A DNA stretch of 64,000 bases from UBA12014 sp029248335 (GCA_029248335.1 JAQWJM010000014.1:1-64000); one strand, 5' to 3'; positions 15,480 to 25,083 are shown, numbered from the stretch's first letter. A program made the numbers and translations. The notes: generated by a model not told the origin, from the sequence alone.

Positions 15480-18400
15480 TCAACGCCCAGCCTCGATCCG
15501 CGTTCGACTCGTTTCCAGAAGCCGCGCCGCGACCTCGTCGCGTCGGTCCTCACCGGGGATCGGCTCGATCGTCTCGCCGTCGCGGGTGAAGCGATCCCGG
15601 TCCTTGCACCAACCGTGGGTGTCGAGGATCCAGTGAAGCGTTTCGGCGTCGGCAGGGGCGTCGAAGACCAGTTCGACGCCTTCGCCGGGCCCGATCGTCA
15701 CCACGGCGCCGTCCGCGGCGTCGAGCAGCGGCAGGACGTCGCCGAAGGCCGTGTATCGGCCCCGCTGGTGTCGGACGTCCCAGAGCGGCGGGCGATCGGA
15801 CCAGTCGTAGTCGGGCCTTCGCTGGGGCGCGTCGAGGCGTCTTGGGAAGCCGATCGCGGAGAACGTCGCTCGCGCAGGCTTCGCGGTGACGCGTCGCGCC
15901 GCCGCGGGGGCGGGTTCGCCGATCACGACCCGAAGCCGATCCCAGTAGATCTCCTGGTTCGTGCTCAGTCGAAGGGCGTCGCACCCTTCGGGGATTCCGT
16001 CGAGCGGGAACGCCGAGGTCCTCGGCATCCCGGCCGGGTAGCCGAACTGTTCCTGCACGATCCGCCAGACGCCGTCCGCACCGCGTGCTTCGAGCGTGGG
16101 TGCCTCGTAGGTCGCTTCGGCCTGCCACGCCGCGAACATCGTCTGGGCGTAGGGGTATTCGACCCAGCCGTCCATGAGGAGCCAGGGACGGCGATCGTCG
16201 GTGGCCGTTGGAATCGGGGTGGCGAATTCGATCTCCACCACGTGGGTCTCCGAGAGTCGCCCGATGAACCGGTGATCGAGCGTCGGCAGCGGTGCCGCCT
16301 CGAGATCGTCGAGCCGCACGGACTCCAGCACGTCCTCGCCGCGATGGTTGGTCGCGGTCACCGGGTCGAGCGTGGTTCGGTAGAGGATCGGGGCGCCGGT
16401 GGCGGGTGGTCCCAGGATCGCGAGACGTTCGTCGACCGCGAGCGACCAGCCGTCGGGCAGCGACCAGCCCACGAGCTCCGCCGCGTCGAGGTAGCAGACC
16501 TCCTCCATCGGTTCGCAAAGGACGAGTCGAAGCCGTCCGTCGGCGTCGGGAGCGAGGGCGTTCGCCGGCATCGGAAACCGCTCGAAGGGTCGAGGCTCGC
16601 TGTAGACGCCGGGTTCGAGGAGGTAGCCGACGCCACCGACGCCGAGCACGTCGCTCACGAATCGGAATCCCTCGCCGTCGTGGGTGAAGAGCACCGGGCA
16701 CGAGGAGACCTGTCGCTGCGTCTCCACGATTCGGTCGACACTGCCCGCGGCGAGCGACGGACCCGCCGTCGTCGCATCACCGAGGCCGGGAACCTCGCCC
16801 TGGAAGAGGCCGTCGGGCCAGTCGACCAGCAGATACGAGATCGCGGGGGCGCCGCCGAGTCCGAAGGGCACCGGCTGTCGCGACTGTCCGGGGCCGGCGT
16901 CCGGCGGGAGGTTGGCGGTGATCGTCCAGGCGTCGTCGATCCGGGCCGCGAGAATCGCCCCGAGACCGTCCGGATTCGACCGGATCGACTGCGTCGGGTC
17001 GTCGCCGCCCGCGAGTTCGACCGCGGTGAAGTCGAATCGGCCGGGTCCCGGCGGAACCAGCATCGGCGTCGCCGTCCCGGTCGCGGGAATCGAGAGCGCG
17101 GCGTATCCGCGTCGGGCATCCTCGAGGAGCGGCGTCCAGTTCGCGGCGTCGCCGAGTCCGAGCGTCGAATTGGTGACGATCTCGAATCGACCGTCGCCGT
17201 CGGGATCGAGCATCGCGAGATTCGAAGGGGGGGCGTCGAACGAGTGGAGGACCGTCGGTTCGAAGACGCCGGCGTCGTTTCGCGACCAACGGTGGACCGC
17301 GCCCGACCGATCGCAGGTCACCAGGTCCATCACGCCGTCGCCATCGAGATCGCCACTCGTCGCGAGCACGAGGTCGGCGCGACGGATCGCGTCGAACGCC
17401 GCGTCGTCGCCGCGATAGTTCCACAGGCGGTCGTTGAGGAGCACGAGATGCGGGGGGGCGTCGCGGATCACGAGCAGGTCGAGATCCCGGGTTCCGTCGA
17501 GATCCGCGGACAGGACCCGGACGCCGTCGGTCGCGGCGTTCAACCCGATCGTCTCGGCGATCGACGTGAAGCCGCCGTCTCGATCGTTGTTCAGGAGGTT
17601 CGCCGGTCCATCGGCGTTCGCCAGCAGGATGTCGAGATCGCCGTCGTGATCCGCGTCCACGAAGCGGGCGTCGGTGGTGTCGTGGTTCCCATCCTCGGTC
17701 CCCGACGTCGCGGTCGCATCCACCCAGTCGCCGGTCTCGGATCGGAGAAACAGGCGGTTCGGCCCGCGACGACCCAGATAGGCGTCGGTCCGGCCATCGC
17801 CATCGACGTCCGCGAAGGCCGCGAATCGGACGCCGTCGATGCGGGCGAGGGGATGATCGGTGGCCGGGCGATAGCCGTTCCCGTCGCGAAGGAGCACGAG
17901 GTTCGGCGCCTCGCCCTCGGCCGCGTCCGCGATGAAGAGATCGAGCCGTCCGTCGCCATCCAGATCAGCGACCGACGGGACTCGTGCCCCCGGCGTCGTG
18001 GACCATGCGGGGGCCTCGCCGAGCACGGGCAGGGGTACCGGAGGCGACCACGGGCCTCCCGTCGGACGGGGGGTGCGACCGCCATCCTCTCCGCCGGGTC
18101 GAGCCATCGACTTGGGACCGAGCCGACCGTAGATCGGTCGGACGGTTCTGGCCCGCGGGTTGTCTTCAAGACGCTCGAACGTCGCGAGGGCCTCGTCCGC
18201 GACGTCGTCGTCGCCCAGTCGGGCGGCGACCGAGCCGAGTCGGTACCAGCCGCTGCGCTGATACGGATCGAGTTCGGTCGCGCGTCGGTAGGCGGTGACC
18301 GCGGCGACGGGATCCCGACGCTCCTGCGCCAGTCCGTAGTGATACCACGTGAATGGATCGGCATCATCGACGTCGAGCAGGCGTCCGAGCCGCGCCGCGG

Positions 18401-18785
18401 CGACCTCGTCGTTCCCGGCTCGGAGATGCAGCACCGACGACAGATACGCGGCCCGGGGGTCGTCGGGGGATTCCGCGTGGATCACGTCGAGCATCGCGAG
18501 GGCATCGGCCTCGTCGGTCTCCTCCTGGCGGTTCATCGTCGCGATCGCGAGATCGATGCGGGCGTCGGTGCGGCCCGGATCGCTTTCGACCACCGCCGAA
18601 AGAAGCTGGACGGCGTCGTCGTAGTCGTAGCGGGACAGGAGTCCGGCGGCCCGGCGATGGTCCGCATCCGTGGTCCGGTTCTCGACGACGCCCCGTGCCG
18701 GAGGGTCCTCGCAGCCGATGACGGGGAGAACGGGGAGGACGGCGACGAGGAGCATGGCCGACGCGGATCGAATCAGGGTGGACAT
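15480..18785 (-). CDS. Lipoprotein with TPR and FG-GAP/VCBS repeats
   Basis: Large exported protein (1,101 residues) with a lipoprotein signal ending VIGC (Cys25). Residues 40-215 are TPR-like (YHYGLAQERRDPVAAVTAYRRA). Residues 260-520 carry FG-GAP/VCBS units with repeated calcium-binding loops (DLDGDGRLDLF, DVDGDGRTDAY, DADHDGDLDIL, DLDGDGVMDLV). The C-terminal 500 residues are beta-rich with no named domain recognised. Such TPR plus FG-GAP/ASPIC-type proteins are expanded in planctomycetes; surface binding or scaffolding is an inference. The ATG follows minus-strand TAGACT by 6 nt with no ribosome-binding site. Confidence 0.8.
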   Translation of the reverse strand: MSTLIRSASAMLLVAVLPVLPVIGCEDPPARGVVENRTTDADHRRAAGLLSRYDYDDAVQLLSAVVESDPGRTDARIDLAIATMNRQEETDEADALAMLDVIHAESPDDPRAAYLSSVLHLRAGNDEVAAARLGRLLDVDDADPFTWYHYGLAQERRDPVAAVTAYRRATELDPYQRSGWYRLGSVAARLGDDDVADEALATFERLEDNPRARTVRPIYGRLGPKSMARPGGEDGGRTPRPTGGPWSPPVPLPVLGEAPAWSTTPGARVPSVADLDGDGRLDLFIADAAEGEAPNLVLLRDGNGYRPATDHPLARIDGVRFAAFADVDGDGRTDAYLGRRGPNRLFLRSETGDWVDATATSGTEDGNHDTTDARFVDADHDGDLDILLANADGPANLLNNDRDGGFTSIAETIGLNAATDGVRVLSADLDGTRDLDLLVIRDAPPHLVLLNDRLWNYRGDDAAFDAIRRADLVLATSGDLDGDGVMDLVTCDRSGAVHRWSRNDAGVFEPTVLHSFDAPPSNLAMLDPDGDGRFEIVTNSTLGLGDAANWTPLLEDARRGYAALSIPATGTATPMLVPPGPGRFDFTAVELAGGDDPTQSIRSNPDGLGAILAARIDDAWTITANLPPDAGPGQSRQPVPFGLGGAPAISYLLVDWPDGLFQGEVPGLGDATTAGPSLAAGSVDRIVETQRQVSSCPVLFTHDGEGFRFVSDVLGVGGVGYLLEPGVYSEPRPFERFPMPANALAPDADGRLRLVLCEPMEEVCYLDAAELVGWSLPDGWSLAVDERLAILGPPATGAPILYRTTLDPVTATNHRGEDVLESVRLDDLEAAPLPTLDHRFIGRLSETHVVEIEFATPIPTATDDRRPWLLMDGWVEYPYAQTMFAAWQAEATYEAPTLEARGADGVWRIVQEQFGYPAGMPRTSAFPLDGIPEGCDALRLSTNQEIYWDRLRVVIGEPAPAAARRVTAKPARATFSAIGFPRRLDAPQRRPDYDWSDRPPLWDVRHQRGRYTAFGDVLPLLDAADGAVVTIGPGEGVELVFDAPADAETLHWILDTHGWCKDRDRFTRDGETIEPIPGEDRRDEVAARLLETSRTRIEAGR

Positions 18786-18791
18786 GCCCGA

Positions 18792-18797
18792 AGTCTA
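18792..18797 (-). promoter_or_regulatory. -10-like box TAGACT, leaderless start
   Basis: On the minus strand TAGACT is followed by TCGGGC and the ATG at 18785. Confidence 0.45.
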
Positions 18798-18834
18798 CGA
18801 GTCCGGGGCACGGCGTGGCGCGGTTCGGAAGCGA

Positions 18835-20643
18835 TCAGTCGAGGAACTTGATCCCCAGTGGCGCGACCCGGACCGTCGGCTCGCCGATCCGCCCTCGGAT
18901 GATGTACTTCACGAGGCGATCGGTCAGGCTCCCCAGGATGGAACCGACGGTTCCCGCCGAGTCCTGCAACGCTTCGAGCGGACCGGCGTTCGCGTCGAGG
19001 TGGAGGCTCTTGTCGAAGCCGATCCAGCCCTTCGCCCGCACGCCGATGGCGCCCGCGAGCATGTTGAGCCGCTGGAAGTCGACCCGTTCGTCGTCCACCG
19101 TGAATTCGAGGTTGGCCTGATCCTTCTGGCTCGGATTCAGGGTCACCACCCGCATCAACTTCGCGAGTGCCTGCCACGCGTTCACACCCGAGAGCCGGCC
19201 CTTGGTGATGCCGATGGAGCCACCTCCCTCGAGGCTCGCGAGAGGGCTCGCGAGGTTGAGATCGCTTGCGACCGCGGCATCGACGGTGCCGGCCCACCGA
19301 TGGGGTTCCTCGGCGTCGATCCGGTGCAGGGCCTGGATCTGCATGTCGTCGATCTGGAACTGGGTGAAGAGATGGAATCCACGGGCGAACTCCTCGACCT
19401 TCTTGAGCGAGGCGCTCGGGATGAGATCGACGTTGATCGCCCGTTCGATTCCGCCAAGCGTCTTCGGCGAGGCCTTCGTCGGATCATCGCCGCTCGCGGC
19501 GGGCTTCGATTCCGACGGCTCGGACGGCTCGCCGGCCGCGAGGTCGGTGGCGGAGGGGGGCGCGGAGGTCGCGGAGTCGGCCGACGGCTTCCCGCGGGTC
19601 ACTTCGTCGGAGAGGCGGATGGTCCCGTTGAGGGTGCCGTCGAGTGCCTTCACCACGATGGGTTCCAGCAGGAGCGTGTCGTTCTCGGTCCGACCCGTCG
19701 CGGAGGCCTCGTCGATCTCGATCAGGAACTTGTCGATCGCGAAGCGGGTCTTGCCGAGCTCCATGCTCATCCGCGTCTTGCTCGACATGAAGTCGTTGAT
19801 GTTGAATTCGCCCTTCAGGGTCGCGTCGACCGACCCTTCGACCTTGCGATCCTTGATGAAGGACTGGATCTGGGGCGGCAGCACGGAGGTCTTCGTCTCA
19901 TCGAGCTTCAGATCGAGCTTCACGAGCGTCAGTTCGACGTCGAGGGTGTCGATGTCGAGTCCGCCCTTGACGGCCAGATCGAGCAGCGTGCCCTGTTTGA
20001 GGTCGGTGTCGATCTCGTACCAGCCGGGGCTTCGTCCGAGGTCGATCTTCTTCGCACCGTCTCGTCCCTTGTTGTCGATGTCGAAGACGAGGTCCTTCAT
20101 GATCATCGGGGTCGGGTTCCCGGCGATCCGATATTCGAGGTCGAGGCCCTGCACGCCGATCCGATCGATGGCGAAGAGATCGCTGATCGGTCGATCATCC
20201 GTGTCCGAATCGTCGTCGTCGTCGTCGGAACCGGAGTCCTTGAGCAGGTTCTCCCATCCCGTCACGACGCCGTTCTCGTCGACTTCGAACGTCGCGGAGG
20301 CATCCTGAACCATGAGTTCCTGAAAGACCAGCGGGCCGTCGAAGATCGGCAGCCGGTGGAGCGTGATCAGGAGTTCCTTCACGGAAAGGAGCTCGAAGTC
20401 CTTGCCGGCCTGATCCTTGGCGATCAGTTTCGCGTCACTGGTCGAGACGGTGAGGGGAAAGCTGTAGTGGATCCGGCCGAGTTCGAGGCGGGGTTCCACG
20501 TACTCGTCCGCGAGCGCGAGGAGCTGGCTGCGAATCACGGGTTCGGCGAGCCTGGACCCCAGCATGAGCCAGAGCGGCGACGTCACGCCGAGCAGCACGA
20601 TGAACAGGCCGGTGATCAGCAGGAGTCTTCGAAACCGTCGCAT
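18835..20643 (-). CDS. AsmA-like envelope protein
   Basis: Membrane-anchored periplasmic protein (602 residues) of the AsmA-like type, a family linked to phospholipid or LPS movement between membranes. One N-terminal helix (residues 4-27, LLLITGLFIVLLGV) is followed by a long beta-rich region. The acidic Asp/Ser linker near residue 145 and the Pro/Ser/Ala linker near residue 365 look flexible. The C-terminal third (LNLASPLASLEGGGSIGIT, GWIGFDKSLHLDA) matches the AsmA C-terminal region. The ATG at 20643 has GGAG 6 nt upstream. The tRNA at 20724 lies 80 bp upstream on the same strand. Confidence 0.75.
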   Translation of the reverse strand: MRRFRRLLLITGLFIVLLGVTSPLWLMLGSRLAEPVIRSQLLALADEYVEPRLELGRIHYSFPLTVSTSDAKLIAKDQAGKDFELLSVKELLITLHRLPIFDGPLVFQELMVQDASATFEVDENGVVTGWENLLKDSGSDDDDDDSDTDDRPISDLFAIDRIGVQGLDLEYRIAGNPTPMIMKDLVFDIDNKGRDGAKKIDLGRSPGWYEIDTDLKQGTLLDLAVKGGLDIDTLDVELTLVKLDLKLDETKTSVLPPQIQSFIKDRKVEGSVDATLKGEFNINDFMSSKTRMSMELGKTRFAIDKFLIEIDEASATGRTENDTLLLEPIVVKALDGTLNGTIRLSDEVTRGKPSADSATSAPPSATDLAAGEPSEPSESKPAASGDDPTKASPKTLGGIERAINVDLIPSASLKKVEEFARGFHLFTQFQIDDMQIQALHRIDAEEPHRWAGTVDAAVASDLNLASPLASLEGGGSIGITKGRLSGVNAWQALAKLMRVVTLNPSQKDQANLEFTVDDERVDFQRLNMLAGAIGVRAKGWIGFDKSLHLDANAGPLEALQDSAGTVGSILGSLTDRLVKYIIRGRIGEPTVRVAPLGIKFLD

Positions 20644-20723
20644 GATGCTCCATCGATGGCGGCGCACCGAATGGCGGATACGCAGGCACGGCGGAACCCT
20701 TGGTTTCCGCCGTGCGTGAAGAA

Positions 20724-20798
20724 TGCCGATGGGAGGACTCGAACCTCCGACCTAGGGTTTATGAATCCCTCGCTCTAACCGGACTGAGCTACATCGGC
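20724..20798 (-). tRNA. tRNA with CAT anticodon (elongator Met or Ile2)
   Basis: A 75-nt cloverleaf with acceptor GCCGATG/CATCGGC, D arm GCTC/GAGC, anticodon loop TTCATAA (CAT) and T arm GGAGG/CCTCC. G1:C72 pairs normally and the three stacked G:C pairs of an initiator are not in place, so this is not tRNA-fMet. Position 31-39 is an A-A mismatch. Met versus lysidine-modified Ile2 cannot be decided by eye. CCA is not encoded. Confidence 0.93.
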
Positions 20799-20817
20799 AG
20801 TGGATTCCGGATCGAAG

Positions 20818-20845
20818 ATGGTAGCCGCGCGGGCTCCCACGTCAA
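20818..20845 (-). promoter_or_regulatory. Promoter of the CAT tRNA
   Basis: On the minus strand TTGACG, 16 nt and TACCAT form a near-consensus sigma70 promoter, with the expected start about 12 nt before the tRNA. It anchors TACCAT as a genuine -10 variant in this genome. Confidence 0.75.
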
Positions 20846-20869
20846 GGCTTCAGGCCCTCCGGCGGGCTC

Positions 20870-22780
20870 CTAGGCGGGTGTGGTGCAGCCGTTTCGCTGC
20901 CGGACCCACCGACGCCCGGTCTGGGTGCTCGCGAACGCGGGGTCGGTTCGGGCGATCGCGGCCGCGATGAGGCCCATGAAGAGCGGTTGCGGCTCGAGCG
21001 GGCGGCCCGTCAGTTCGGGGTGGTACTGGGCGCCGATGAAGTACGGATGGGTCTCGAGCGGGAGTTCGAGGACCTGCATGATGGGGAATTCGGGATGGCG
21101 ACCGGTGAATCGGAGACCACCCGCATCGAGGCGTTCGATGTACTCGGGCTCGACTTCGAATCGGTGGCGGAATCGTTCCCGGACCAGGGTCTGCCCGCCG
21201 TGGAGGAAGCTTGCCAGGGATCCGGGTTCGAGCACGACGTCCTGGGCGCCCAGTCGCATCGTTCCGCCCATGATCCCCTCGAGCTTCTTCTGATCGGGAA
21301 GCTCGGAGATCATCGGGTGACTGCATCCCGGATTGAATTCCGTCGAGTCGGCGTCGGCGAGGCCCATCGCGTTGCGGGCGTACTCGAGGACCGCGACCTG
21401 GAAACCGAGGCAGATCCCGAGGAAGGGGATGCCGTGGGTCCGGGCGTGTTCGACGCAGCGGATCTTGCCTTCGACCCCGCGGATGCCGAAGCCTCCGGGG
21501 ACGATGACCGCGTCCATCCCGTCGAGGATGGAGCTCGCGTCGCCGGCGTTCTCGATGTCGGTGGTGTCGATCCACTCGGTCCGGACGTCGCACTCGAGAT
21601 GGATGCCCGCGTGTTCGATTGCCTTGTCGATCGACGCGTAGGCGTCGCGAAGCGCCGCGTACTTGCCGGGGATGCCGAGCGTGACCGAACGCGAACGTGG
21701 TGCGACCAGCTTGTGCGAGAAGTCCATCCAACGGACCCGGGATTCGTCCTCGTGGACCGGGTCCACGCGATCGTGCAGTTTGAGGAGCGAGAGGATCTCG
21801 CGGTCCAGACTCGCTTTCCGCATCTCTTCGGGGATCGAATAGACCGAGGCTCGATCGTGCATGGAGAAGATTCGGTTCATCGGGACGTTCGAGAACATCC
21901 CGATCTTCTCCATCACGGTCTCGGTCACCGGCTTCTTCGCACGACACGCGACGAGATTCGGCTGGATGCCGGCCTCCATGAGACGCTTGATGCCGAGCTG
22001 GGCGGCCTTCGACTTCTGCTCGCCGAGGATCTGGGGCTCGATGATGTAGGTCAGGGCGACGAAGCAGGCGGACTCCGGTCCCTCTTCGAAGGCGAGTTCG
22101 CGGAGGGCCTCGATGTAGAAACCGTTCTCGTAGTCACCCGCGGTTCCGCCGACCTCGACGAAGACCACGTCCGCGGGGCCGCCGTCGCGGCCACCCCGCA
22201 TCGCGAGCTCTCGAAGCTTGTACTTCACGGCTCCGGTCACGTGCGGGATCATCTGCACGTCGCGTCCGAGGTAACCGCCTCGACGCTCCCGATCGAGCAC
22301 CTCGGTGTAGACCTGGCCGGCGGTGACGTAGTTCCGACGCGTCAGGTTCTGATGCAGCATCCGCTCGTAGGTGCCGAGATCCATGTCGGTCTCGAGCCCG
22401 TCGTCGAGGACGAACACCTCGCCGTGGCGGTAGGGGTTGAGGGTCCCGCTGTCGATGTTGAGATACCCCTCCATCTTGATCGGGGCGACCGACAGACCCT
22501 TGTCCTGAAGGAGCTTCGCCAGCGAGCTGGAGAAGATCCCCTTGCCGAGGCCGCTCATCACGGTGCCGATCACCGCGACGTACTTGGTCCGGCCGCGGAC
22601 GTAGCCGGCGGGCTCCGGGCTGTACCACTCCGTGGATCTGCCGGATCGTCCGAAACTCGCGAGGAAGTCGGTTTCCGTGGGATCCACGTTCGCCGAATCG
22701 TCCGCGTCGGGATTTCCATCGGATGAGCCGCCACCCGGTTTCGGGGCGGCGTGGTCGAGGTAGCGCGGAGTTTGGGGCAT
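20870..22780 (-). CDS. pyrG: CTP synthase, divergent, with N-terminal extension
   Basis: Makes CTP from UTP, ATP and glutamine. The synthetase domain starts near residue 64 (RTKYVAVIGTVMSGLGKG), after about 60 Pro/Asp/Ser-rich extra residues. Mg-site segments are altered: KMEGYLNIDSGTLNPYRHG where most CTP synthases read K-x-DPYINVDPGTM, but the key Asp of NID is kept, as are VEVGGTAGD and GEQKSKAAQ. The C-terminal class I glutaminase has the nucleophile in PFLGICLGFQ and the His/Glu of QYHPE. Length is 636 against a usual ~545. Minus-strand TAAAGT lies 5 nt before the ATG. Its product feeds kdsB, 75 bp upstream. Confidence 0.92.
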   Translation of the reverse strand: MPQTPRYLDHAAPKPGGGSSDGNPDADDSANVDPTETDFLASFGRSGRSTEWYSPEPAGYVRGRTKYVAVIGTVMSGLGKGIFSSSLAKLLQDKGLSVAPIKMEGYLNIDSGTLNPYRHGEVFVLDDGLETDMDLGTYERMLHQNLTRRNYVTAGQVYTEVLDRERRGGYLGRDVQMIPHVTGAVKYKLRELAMRGGRDGGPADVVFVEVGGTAGDYENGFYIEALRELAFEEGPESACFVALTYIIEPQILGEQKSKAAQLGIKRLMEAGIQPNLVACRAKKPVTETVMEKIGMFSNVPMNRIFSMHDRASVYSIPEEMRKASLDREILSLLKLHDRVDPVHEDESRVRWMDFSHKLVAPRSRSVTLGIPGKYAALRDAYASIDKAIEHAGIHLECDVRTEWIDTTDIENAGDASSILDGMDAVIVPGGFGIRGVEGKIRCVEHARTHGIPFLGICLGFQVAVLEYARNAMGLADADSTEFNPGCSHPMISELPDQKKLEGIMGGTMRLGAQDVVLEPGSLASFLHGGQTLVRERFRHRFEVEPEYIERLDAGGLRFTGRHPEFPIMQVLELPLETHPYFIGAQYHPELTGRPLEPQPLFMGLIAAAIARTDPAFASTQTGRRWVRQRNGCTTPA

Positions 22781-22785
22781 GGAAG

Positions 22786-22791
22786 ACTTTA
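22786..22791 (-). promoter_or_regulatory. -10-like box TAAAGT, leaderless start
   Basis: On the minus strand TAAAGT is followed by CTTCC and the pyrG ATG at 22780. Confidence 0.4.
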
Positions 22792-22855
22792 CCGCGCCCG
22801 GGGGGGCGCGCTCAAGCCGGACCGCCGGGATCGATCGATGGTGGACGAAGCGTCG

Positions 22856-23629
22856 TCAGGCGTCCGGTCGGGCGTGCCAACGGGCCACGAAAGCCTCGTA
22901 CTGGGCCGGGGTGTCGATCCCGCCGGCGTCGGTGGCATGGATGCCCACCGCGATCCGCCCACCGTGTTCCAGCACCCGGAGCTGTTCCAGCCGTTCGGAC
23001 CGCTCGAGCGGGGATTCCGGCCAGGCGGCGAAGGTCGCGAGGAACGATCGTCGGTAGGCGTACAGGCCGACGTGCCGCAGCGGCTCGACCCCGTCACCGT
23101 CCCGGTCGAAGGGAATCGGGCTCCGGCTGAAGTACATGGCCCGGCCGTCGGTCGTGGTCACCACCTTCACCAGGTTCGGGTTCGCGGGATCCTCGCCCGG
23201 CCCGAACGGCGAGGCGATCGTCGCCATGTCCGCTTCCGAGTCGCGGGTGATCGCCGCGATCACCGCGTCGATCGCGGCGGGATCGATTTCCGGTTCATCG
23301 CCCTGGACGTTCACCAGCACCGCGTCCGGCGCGAGTTCCGTCGCGAGTCGGTCGGCGACTTCGGCGAGGCGGCTCGTGCCGTTGGGATGGTCGAAGGAGG
23401 TGGGGATCGCCTCGACGCCGGCGGCTCGGACCGCATCGAGGATCTCGGGGTCGGGTGCGGTGACGATCACGCGACCGACGTGCCGGGCGGCGAGCGCACG
23501 GTCGACGACGTGGAGCACCATCGGGCGACCGGTGTCGTTCGCCATCGCCTTCCGGGGGAATCGCGTCGAATCCAACCGCGTCGGGATGACGACGGTGGCG
23601 GGGACCGGTTCCGGGGGCGGGGCGGTCAG
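22856..23629 (-). CDS. kdsB: 3-deoxy-manno-octulosonate cytidylyltransferase
   Basis: Activates Kdo as CMP-Kdo for lipopolysaccharide, using CTP. The family's N-terminal nucleotide-binding loop is VVIPTRLDSTRFPRKAMA, followed by RPMVLHVVDRAL; NVQGDEPEID near residue 112 and YFSRSPIPFDRDG near residue 170 are also typical. The conserved loop begins upstream of every ATG, GTG or TTG in frame; the only TTG (23575) would cut it. The best start is a CTG at 23629 that overlaps the stop of the preceding TPR gene as CTGA, giving 257 residues, the normal length. Translational coupling is therefore likely. It indicates a Kdo-containing outer membrane. Confidence 0.88.
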   Translation of the reverse strand: MTAPPPEPVPATVVIPTRLDSTRFPRKAMANDTGRPMVLHVVDRALAARHVGRVIVTAPDPEILDAVRAAGVEAIPTSFDHPNGTSRLAEVADRLATELAPDAVLVNVQGDEPEIDPAAIDAVIAAITRDSEADMATIASPFGPGEDPANPNLVKVVTTTDGRAMYFSRSPIPFDRDGDGVEPLRHVGLYAYRRSFLATFAAWPESPLERSERLEQLRVLEHGGRIAVGIHATDAGGIDTPAQYEAFVARWHARPDA

Positions 23630-25083
23630 CCGCCCAGTTCCTTGATCAGGGTGTCGACGTCCTTGCGCTTCTGGCGGATGTCGCGGTAGCTGATGTCCTT
23701 GCGGACGATCGCCGAGCAGATCTCGGCCGCCTCCCGGGCCTCCTCGATGGAGTTCGAGTCACGGGCGAGGTCGATGAGCGAGAGCATCAGGTCGTAGCGG
23801 ATCATCAGCTCGCGGTCGCGTTCGGTCGCATCGAGCTTCTCGATCGCCTCCCGGAACTCGCCGACCGCCTCCTGATGCCAGCCTTCGTTGGCGAAGCACT
23901 TGCCGAGCATGTGAGTCGCGCGGGTGCGGTACTTGGACTCGTCCTTGCACTGCTGGAACATGGCCATCGCGTTCTCGAAACTGCCGCGGTCGAACTCGAT
24001 CGCGCCCAGTTCGAACTTGATGCCGCGGTCGGTCGGGTACTTCGCGACGCGTTCGTTGTATTCGGCGGACCGGAGTTCCAGGAGTTCGGCGCGGATCGCG
24101 TCCGCCTCCTCGGCGTTCGAACCCGATTCCTCGATCGCTCGGATCCGCTTCGTCATCCGGTTCATCCGGATGTCGCCGGCGGCCGTTCGGAACCGGTACT
24201 GCTGCGAGGCTTCGAATCCCTTCATCAGGACCTCCACCGCGATCTCGTCGTCCTCGGGGGTGTCGTTCCGACGCAGGAGCTGGGCGTACTTGGTGACCGC
24301 CTCCGCGTTCCCGGGGTTCTCTTCGAAGTCGGCCTTCGCCCGTTCGATCGCCCGCTCGGCACCGGCACCGCCCGAGAGCGACTCCTGGTCCTGAAGGGCG
24401 GCCTGCTTGTCCGCGTCGCGAATGTTGCTGCGGAAGTCGCCCTTCTCATCGGCAGGCTTGTTGAACCCGCCCTCCGAGATGGTCCGCTGCGCCGACAGTT
24501 CGTTCAGCTCCGAGATCAGGTCGGAGTCGGAGGGGTCGATCGCGATCGCCTTCTCGGCGGAGGCGAACGCCTCCTTCCACGCATCGACTTCGGAGAAGCG
24601 GTCCTTGCCCTGGGTGTAGAGCTGCTTGGTCTGCTTCTTGGCCTTCGTCATCATCGCGAAGACCCGGGGGGCGAGCCACTGCCCGAACTCGACCTGCTCG
24701 GCCTTGCCCACCGCCGCGAGGAGCTTCATCGCGAGCTGGAGATTGTTGATGTCCTTCGCCCACGCGAATTCCGCGGCCGCCATCTTGTCGGCGGGGTTCG
24801 AGCCGTCGATGGCGCGGATCTCCTTGCCCGTCGCGGCCTTCCCGGAGGACTGCAGGTACCGGACCGCCGTCTCGTAGAGGGCGACGTGCGAGCCCATGTT
24901 GCCCGGGTCGAACCGAAGCCCGCGGGCGTACATGTCGATCGCGTAGGAGAAGTTGCCCGTCTGGGCGACCGTTCGCGCGTGCTCGAAGAACTTGGCCGCC
25001 TTCTCGGGCTGGGGCTGCCAGCCCTGGTCGATCAGGCCTTCACCGGCGTCTTCAGTCTTCTTCTTCTTTCCGAACAGCGCCAC
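23626..25083 (-). CDS. TPR-repeat protein of unknown function
   Basis: Cytoplasmic-looking 485-residue protein without a signal peptide, built largely of TPR-like helical pairs (residues 30-95, 140-215 and 340-440; for example FSYAIDMYARGLRFDPGN). The GTG at 25083 is chosen because AAGGAG lies exactly 6 nt upstream. The N-terminus ALFGKKKKTEDAGEG is basic. It overlaps kdsB at its stop (CTGA), so the two are translated together; a link to envelope synthesis is only contextual. Confidence 0.8.
   Translation of the reverse strand: MALFGKKKKTEDAGEGLIDQGWQPQPEKAAKFFEHARTVAQTGNFSYAIDMYARGLRFDPGNMGSHVALYETAVRYLQSSGKAATGKEIRAIDGSNPADKMAAAEFAWAKDINNLQLAMKLLAAVGKAEQVEFGQWLAPRVFAMMTKAKKQTKQLYTQGKDRFSEVDAWKEAFASAEKAIAIDPSDSDLISELNELSAQRTISEGGFNKPADEKGDFRSNIRDADKQAALQDQESLSGGAGAERAIERAKADFEENPGNAEAVTKYAQLLRRNDTPEDDEIAVEVLMKGFEASQQYRFRTAAGDIRMNRMTKRIRAIEESGSNAEEADAIRAELLELRSAEYNERVAKYPTDRGIKFELGAIEFDRGSFENAMAMFQQCKDESKYRTRATHMLGKCFANEGWHQEAVGEFREAIEKLDATERDRELMIRYDLMLSLIDLARDSNSIEEAREAAEICSAIVRKDISYRDIRQKRKDVDTLIKELGG

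Noticed and set aside
15441..18851. 1,136-residue plus-strand open frame
   Set aside because: Antisense to the FG-GAP lipoprotein, which has signal peptide, TPR and calcium-binding loops. The antisense product is Arg/Gly/Val-rich with no motif.
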